The notes beneath the pieces were generated by a model. That model did no database searches. It was not told the DNA's origin and saw only the letters and a list, made by a program, of their open reading frames with translations. Of a stretch of 64,000 nt of DNA, positions 58,563 through 64,000 are shown piece after piece. The translations under genes were made by a program, and so were the position numbers. The DNA is taken from the NCBI GenBank assembly GCA_028455995.1, contig JABELC010000005.1:2976001-3040000 (forward strand), given 5' to 3'. How positions within the stretch are numbered: position 1 is the first letter of the stretch; every line of letters begins with the position of its first letter. Origin of the DNA: Scleromitrula shiraiana (lineage: Eukaryota > Ascomycota > Leotiomycetes > Helotiales > Sclerotiniaceae).

Positions 58563-60108
58563 TCAAAATCGTCGCAAAGTTCGTATAGAATCAACCGTAT
58601 CAATCAGATCTAACATATCTTTGCAAGCCATCAATTTCATTCTCTCCTCCTTCCCAAACAAACAGCTCCCATCCCCAAGCTGTGTCCGATCCGTTCCACA
58701 CATTTCATTCAGGTGATGAACCACCAATTTAAATGGAATAGCTTGTCGCATAACCTTGTTCATGAATAATTCCACCGCCTCCCATGGCGTATGTGTGTAT
58801 CCTGCGAACATGGCTGGATTCTCGAGAAGACCGCGAGCAGACATAACGCCGTCTACGCCGGTATATTCAACGTGCTTTTTAGCATCGGAAAGGGTAAATA
58901 CATCACCGTTCGAGAGAGTGGGGACGGTGGTATGGGAGGTTAAGACTTTGATGGCTTCGAGGTTGACGGGATGAGAACTTGGCGTGGAACGCATGCGTCC
59001 GTGTATTGTTATGAAGTCTACACCAGCGGCTTCAACAGTTTTGATAAAATCTATAGTCTCTCTATTCATTGGTTTGTTAACCTCATGAACTTCTCATCAT
59101 GACGCACGAAGGGAATTTCACGTACCTCAAATCCTTATGAATTCTAATTTTGACACTCACTGTTTTCTTTCCTTCATATCCATCCCTTTTCAGTGTAGAT
59201 TTTGCTTCCTTTACCATTTCGGCAACAAGCTCACGTTTATGCATTAATGCTGCTCCTAGGGTACAAGCACATGCCCATGATTGAGGACAACCGCAGTTGA
59301 TATCAACTCCATTTACAAATGGGGCAAGAAGAGTTGTGGAGCGGGAGATTTCGAGTGGAGAGCAAACACCAAACTGGGCAATGGTTGGCCCAGATGTTGA
59401 GGAGGTTGTGAAATCTTGATCGTAGTGTCAGTTTATGAAAGCTCGTAAATATAAAATAAACAAGAACGACGAAAATAAATCCTTTGTGAAACCACTTGAG
59501 CATGGGGAGAACTTCTCATGCAGGCATTGTAAAATGTACATCCAATTATAATTGAGAGATCCTGATATTTATATAGCACAAACTATTGTGATACTGAACA
59601 GTAATAGCAAAACTCTCATTCCTCAAACCAAGTTGACTCAAGAGTGAAATCCAGATTGAAAGGGCATATAAATTGAAACAGTCACATGCTTACCAGTGTC
59701 ACGTGCAAAAACACTGCGATTAAATTCTTTTGCCAGAATCTGCAACGAGGTTAGTTTGGACTTTCATATACACTTGCTAGGGTCGAGCGAATATACCATA
59801 GGGGTCCAGCAAAGATCAACTCCATATTGAGCAACAGTTTCTCGAAATGCAAGCTATAATCCCTCATCTCAGTAGTTACGTGAATATTGGACGAAAGAGT
59901 CATTACCTTGCTATATCGTACCATAGGAGCACAAGTGTATAAAGGTCTCCCTTCCTTCTTCGCAATGTCGAAAAGTTTAAGTGGGCTATTGGGCTTGTTA
60001 GACCATAGTTGTGGTATATAAAGAAAGGAAATTTTTGAGGTGAACGAACTTGATATCCAAGGATGGATTTTCTTCAGTATTTCCGTTTCGCTCTTCCATG
60101 CCAGACAT
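58563..60108 (-). CDS. DUS4: tRNA-dihydrouridine synthase, Dus4 type
   Basis: Six exons, 60108-60050, 59985-59907, 59853-59797, 59739-59694, 59414-59126 and 59061-58563, 342 aa; all phases close. An FMN/NADPH enzyme that reduces uridine in the D-loop of tRNA (Dus4 acts at U20a/U20b in yeast). Visible features are the N-terminal strand YTCAPMVRYSKLAFR, the catalytic Cys in NCGCPQ (Cys about 123), the VSVKIRIHKD strand, the DFITIHGRMR FMN-phosphate segment and the SNGDVF and GVDGVMSARGLLENP motifs. Intron 4 is long at 279 nt; the others are 53-64 nt. Length is slightly under yeast Dus4. Intact. Confidence 0.88.
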
Positions 60109-60763
60109 ATTGAATTATCATTTCAGACTTATTCAGCATTATTGATAATATATCATCAGAATATCGAATGGATTATAGAAGAGGCATGATGGATGGGTGA
60201 TGTTGACACTTATATGTATGAAAAAAGTCTCTGTAATTGAAAATAGTGTGGGCTCGGCAATTTTTTAGGATGTTTTGGGCTTCGATCTGGGATTGTACCG
60301 TACAGCTGAAGTATCAAAAAACAAAGACTCCGATAATTAATACTTCACTCATTGTCATTTGAAAAATAATTTCAGACCAACCCATCGATTTCAGTTTTAT
60401 TTATTTTGACGATGAACGTTTTTTTGTATCATATCATTTCATTACTATATTGCTGATCCTCATTAATCTCATATCAAACTCACTTCGCATTGTTGAATCT
60501 CAATGCCAGTACCGAAGATGTTTGCCCCTCCCCCCAAAATCAAAAACCTTTGAACCTTTTCCAGCTATCTATATCCATATTCATATCCATATACATATCT
60601 AAACGAGCGAAACCCCATAATATTTTGTGAAATACATGATATTCTACCCCCCTCGATGAAAACGATTGGCCTTCCTTTCCAAGATTCTCAGTATCAACCC
60701 CTGAGCTTTCACCGTTTTTATTGATTTCCGCCGTGCTTTTTTCGACCGAAGGCATGATCATGG
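60109..60763. other. Intergenic region
   Basis: Upstream of DUS4 and downstream of the 2EXR pseudogene. No gene supported; an ATG-started frame at 60827-60540 is a shadow of the pseudogene's 3' end. Confidence 0.5.
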
Positions 60764-61607
60764 TTACACATCTTCTCGAGTGAATCCATATTTGATGGTC
60801 GGCGTGCTTTGCTGTTTTAGCCTCCATCTATTCTCGAAAATTCCTGCTTGAGCATCTGCGTAATCCTGAAAAGTCTCAACGATGGCTTGAGACATATACC
60901 TCCCAGCTCGTGAAGTTCCACACGAGAAACCTTTTCCAGTCGGAATCCCATTGAAAAAATTATCAGGTAATGGGATTGTGGAAATATCTTCCGATGAGTC
61001 GAAAAAAATGAGTAGTTCTACGTTTCCTCCCCAAGGGCAGATTTCGCAGAGTTAGATCTTTGAAGGGAAAAGATCATCATTCAAATCGGACACATCGATG
61101 GCTAAGAACCTTAGATTATTCTCGGTGAGCTTCTTCCTCAAGTCATGTGCTGGACCTTTGCTCGACAATTCAAATGTATGCCGGCTGGAATATGGCATCA
61201 GATAGCAAGCATGTTCGATGACGATTCGATCGAATATCCAGTTAATATAAGTAATAGAAGGTGGTGAAATTCTCCAACTTAGGTGCTCGAAGTTAAACTC
61301 AGTTCCAAAATCAAACTTGTAATGTTTTAAGCCTTGAAAACGTGCCTCACTGCAGGTATGAAGAAGTGCCGGATGAGAGCTGTGACATTCCCAAAGGTAC
61401 GGAAATTGCTTCGGATAATTATTATGGATGACTGACATATCCTGCATGTAGATACCTATGCGTTGTAGAAAAACAAACAAACTCCCAAATTCGTGACCTA
61501 ATCTTGGGAGGAAGACGGGGAAAGCATGTGAATGAGGTGAGTATCATTGTCTCCCCTCTGGATTGAGCTGCATACTTCTTAGCCGCATGCGAACGCTTTC
61601 TCGCCAT
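60764..61607 (-). pseudogene. Decayed 2EXR-domain protein
   Basis: ATG at 61607. The start MARKRSHAAKK leads to FTCFPRLPPKIRSRIWEFVC, the hallmark of fungal 2EXR proteins. The frame must then shift near 61470 (a 37-nt GTTTGT...GCAG intron is possible but very short) to reach HPALLHTCSEARFQGLKHY, the second conserved block. At 61054-61052 an in-frame TAA interrupts sequence that continues as LCEICPWGGNVELL to the natural-looking TAA at 60764-60766, adding about 95 codons. A CAA-to-TAA change explains the stop. The role of 2EXR proteins is unknown; many are expanded, lineage-specific families. A truncated but expressed protein is the alternative. Confidence 0.72.
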
Positions 61608-62702
61608 GGTTCCGGTGCTCTAACCACTACCGCTCTAGATTCGCTTTTTTGGTTTGTAGATGTTCAAGAGAAGAGAGGGGATAGAGGTCTTATCTCCCTA
61701 ATCCGTTTACTTTTGGATACTGGAGAGGAAAGCCTTATAGTGGAATATGCAGGTTGTCATGATGCATGTGCTTCAAAAAGAAACCTCGCTGTCGAAAGAA
61801 CTTCTTGACCAATCAAATACGCCTCAATTTATTTGATATCAATCAGGTTGAAAATAGTTATTTCTTTTTCCTCTCTTTTTGTTTCTGGCGTTAATTGCGT
61901 TTGCAAGAAATCTGAGATTGCACCTGTTCTTTTGTAGTCTCTTGCATAAAGTCATACTCTAATACCTAGTAGTATTATAATACTTGACTGGTTCAGTCTG
62001 AACATGAGCAAACTCTCGACGATTCTATCATTCTCCCAATCGATGTGAGCTCCATTAATGAGCTCAACACAGGCAAGCACAAATGTGCTTGAAATCACAT
62101 TTTTGATACTTTCAAATCCCAAAGTTCAAATCTCCCTTAAAATTCATCGTACAACTCCCTGGAGAAAATTTGTGAAATCAATATCAGCTATTCGCAGCAA
62201 ATTCAGTCAACCTAAAACTAAATGAGTCCCTAACTACGAACACATAGGTCTCTTTCGACAAGTGTAAGCTCCCGTACTTGCGTATTGACAATCTTTGTTC
62301 ATCTTTGCTGGTATTAATATCAAGTCAACTCTCTGTGGTCATTTATTGTATTCATAGTACTAGGCGGAGTAATGCGCAACCAGACCTAGAACCTGGTTAT
62401 AGATAGAACGCAAGGAATACTATCTGATTACTTGCAAAATATGGAGTGTTTCCAATGAACCCGTTCTGCTCCCTCAACCTCCTGATAGAATTGCAAAGTT
62501 GTCCGCAGTCCATTCCCCTCCAGATTGAACTGCGTAGGTGACGGAATCGGCGTTCGGATCAATTCTAATCTACTATTACGTGAGCATTACAATTACACTT
62601 GCAATTGTCAGCAACAATGCCTTTAAATAGAATACGAATGTACAGTACCTCATCGTAAGGTTCTATCATTCCATCATATACAGTTTCTTTTTCTCAAAAA
62701 AC
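61608..62702. other. Intergenic region with short palindromes
   Basis: No gene supported. Near 62045-62095 lie two small inverted repeats, GAGCTC...GAGCTC and AAGCAC-AAAT-GTGCTT. Confidence 0.45.
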
Positions 62703-63979
62703 ATGACTTCAAACCTTCTGAATAAGGGAATTGTGAAGACTACTGTTGGAAGTGCAAGTTTACAGTCCACCCCAATCCTTAAACTCCGAGATGATTACAT
62801 TCTCGTTAAAATAGTTGCAGTAGCACTGAATCTAACGGACTGGCAAACGGTGGATGAAGAGTAGAGTCCAAGGGTAAAGGGAAACACGTTGTTAGGATGC
62901 GATTTTGCAGGAGTAGTAGTGCAAGTGGGGAAGGGCGTGACAAAAAAGTTGGAGATAGGCGATAGGATTGCGGGATTTTCTCATGGAGGTTAGTAGATCT
63001 TTTCGCTATAATAAATTGATTCAAGAATCGTCAATTGGCATACTGAAAGGATCATAGGAAGTGATATCGAACCAGAAGATGGAGCTTTTGCTTCCTACAT
63101 CATGGTTAAAGGCGATATCTCATTCCGTATCTCTCCGAATATCAGTTTTGAACAAGCTGCTTCTCTAGCCGTTGGTGTTGTTACTGCTGCATTGGGTTTA
63201 TACAAATATATGGGGTTTCCTCTGCTCACATATCCAAATTCCTCGCCAAGTCCGAAAAACAAACTTCCCATTTTGATATATGGAGGGAGCTCTGCAACTG
63301 GAACGATAACTATTCAGTTCGCGAAGCTGTAAGTTGACCTGTTCGCGATATTTCGCAAGACATTAGTCTTGATACAAAATAGTTCTGGGCTCGAAGTAAT
63401 AACAACATCATCTCCTCGGAAATTCGAACTTCTCAAGAGTTTAGGCGCAGATCATATTTTAGATTATGTAGATTCAATTTATCTCTTTACATGTAACTCC
63501 GTATATTAACTAACCGCCAACAGCATGACCCCAACTGCAGTTCTCAAATCCGTCAACTAACCCAAAATAATCTCCACCACATCTTCGACACGATCGCCAC
63601 CCCCTCCAGCTCTCAAATCCGTCTTCCTGCCTTTTCAACCTCAACACCTTCTGCCCACAAAAACATCTACGTGAATCTAATGGGCCTTGAAATACCACCA
63701 TAAGAAGTCCCAGTTGAGAATATGTTTTTCTTAGGCTATTCTATCACGGGAGAAGAATATGAAATTGAAGGGAATGTATGGCCTGCTGCACCTGAGGATT
63801 TTGAACATGGAAAGAAGGTTCTTGATCTGTTGGAGAAGTTTTTGGAGGCTAGTGTGGTTAGTAATCACCCGATTAGAGTTATGGATTGGGGTTTGGAGGG
63901 GATACTGGGAGGAATGAAGGAGTTGAAGGAGGGGAGAGTTAGTGGTGAGAAATTGGTTTATAGAGTTGGTGAACCCTGA
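62703..63979 (+). pseudogene. Decayed zinc-type alcohol dehydrogenase / enoyl reductase (MDR family)
   Basis: Four exons in consistent phase: 62703-62988, 63058-63328, 63383-63467, 63524-63979 (introns 69, 54 and 56 nt). They specify a 365-codon frame with two in-frame stops, TAG at 62862-62864 and TAA at 63701-63703. Recognisable MDR features are LNLTDWQ, GCDFAGVVVQVG, the ASYIMVKGD...EQAASLAVGVVTAALGL block and the NAD(P)-binding YGGSSATG. The type matches stand-alone fungal trans-acting enoyl reductases/quinone reductases. Both stops are one C-to-T step from a Gln codon (CAG, CAA) and the sequence after each stays in frame, so this is a recent pseudogene. It lacks the zinc-binding Cys set, as usual for this subgroup. 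Confidence 0.82.
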
Positions 63980-64000
63980 GTCCGAAATCAAGAATCGGTG

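Noticed and set aside
1..64000. CRISPR arrays, bacterial operons or prophage signals
   Set aside because: No spaced direct repeats or prokaryotic gene organisation; all intact genes are eukaryotic with introns or fungal features.

Overview
The window is nuclear DNA of a filamentous ascomycete. Protein-coding genes are split by many 46-110 nt introns with GTNNGT donors and CTNAC-like branch sites. Gene content is typical of Pezizomycotina, and one large AT-rich block carries repeat-induced point mutation (RIP) damage. A leotiomycete of the Sclerotiniaceae (Botrytis/Sclerotinia/Monilinia type) is my best guess from gene style and AT-island architecture; this is an inference.

Layout. 0-15.2 kb: a NIPA-type Mg2+ transporter (+), a damaged coiled-coil gene (+), a Sec72-like ER translocon TPR protein (-), a long gene-poor stretch with a small AT-rich island, and an intact MFS sugar transporter (+). 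15.6-29.0 kb: a 13.4 kb AT-rich block that I resolve into a three-level transposon nest. A small TIR element (about 1.06 kb, TA target duplication) was split by a Ty3/gypsy retrotransposon (130 bp LTRs, TTATT duplication), which was itself split by a Ty1/copia retrotransposon (154 bp LTRs). All three layers are inactivated by RIP-like transitions. 29.2-33.8 kb: a 13-exon hybrid histidine kinase (-). 34.5 kb: tRNA-Gly(UCC). 36.1-38.1 kb: phosphoglucomutase (-). 39.1-39.8 kb: oligoribonuclease REX2/Orn (-).

40.8-45.8 kb: two convergent decayed genes, a modin-like membrane protein (+) and a NACHT/STAND NLR-like protein (-). 46.9-48.6 kb: a large conserved fungal protein of unknown function (-). 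48.7-53.1 kb: gene-poor. 53.1-54.0 kb: a Cys-rich single-pass cell-surface protein (+). 55.3-57.4 kb: a secreted GH78 alpha-L-rhamnosidase (+). 57.9 kb: tRNA-Arg(CCG) (-). 58.6-60.1 kb: a Dus4-type dihydrouridine synthase (-). 60.8-61.6 kb: a decayed 2EXR-domain gene (-). 62.7-64.0 kb: a decayed zinc-type alcohol dehydrogenase/enoyl reductase (+).

Themes. Housekeeping genes (PGM, REX2, DUS4, Sec72, transporter, kinase) reconstruct cleanly to full length with consistent splice phases. The accessory, fast-evolving families (modin-like, NLR, 2EXR, MDR) instead carry in-frame stops. Nearly every one can be explained by a single CpA-to-TpA transition (CAA to TAA, CAG to TAG, ATG to ATA), the same signature seen in the transposon nest. 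The window therefore looks like RIP acting both on nested transposons and on formerly duplicated accessory genes outside them.
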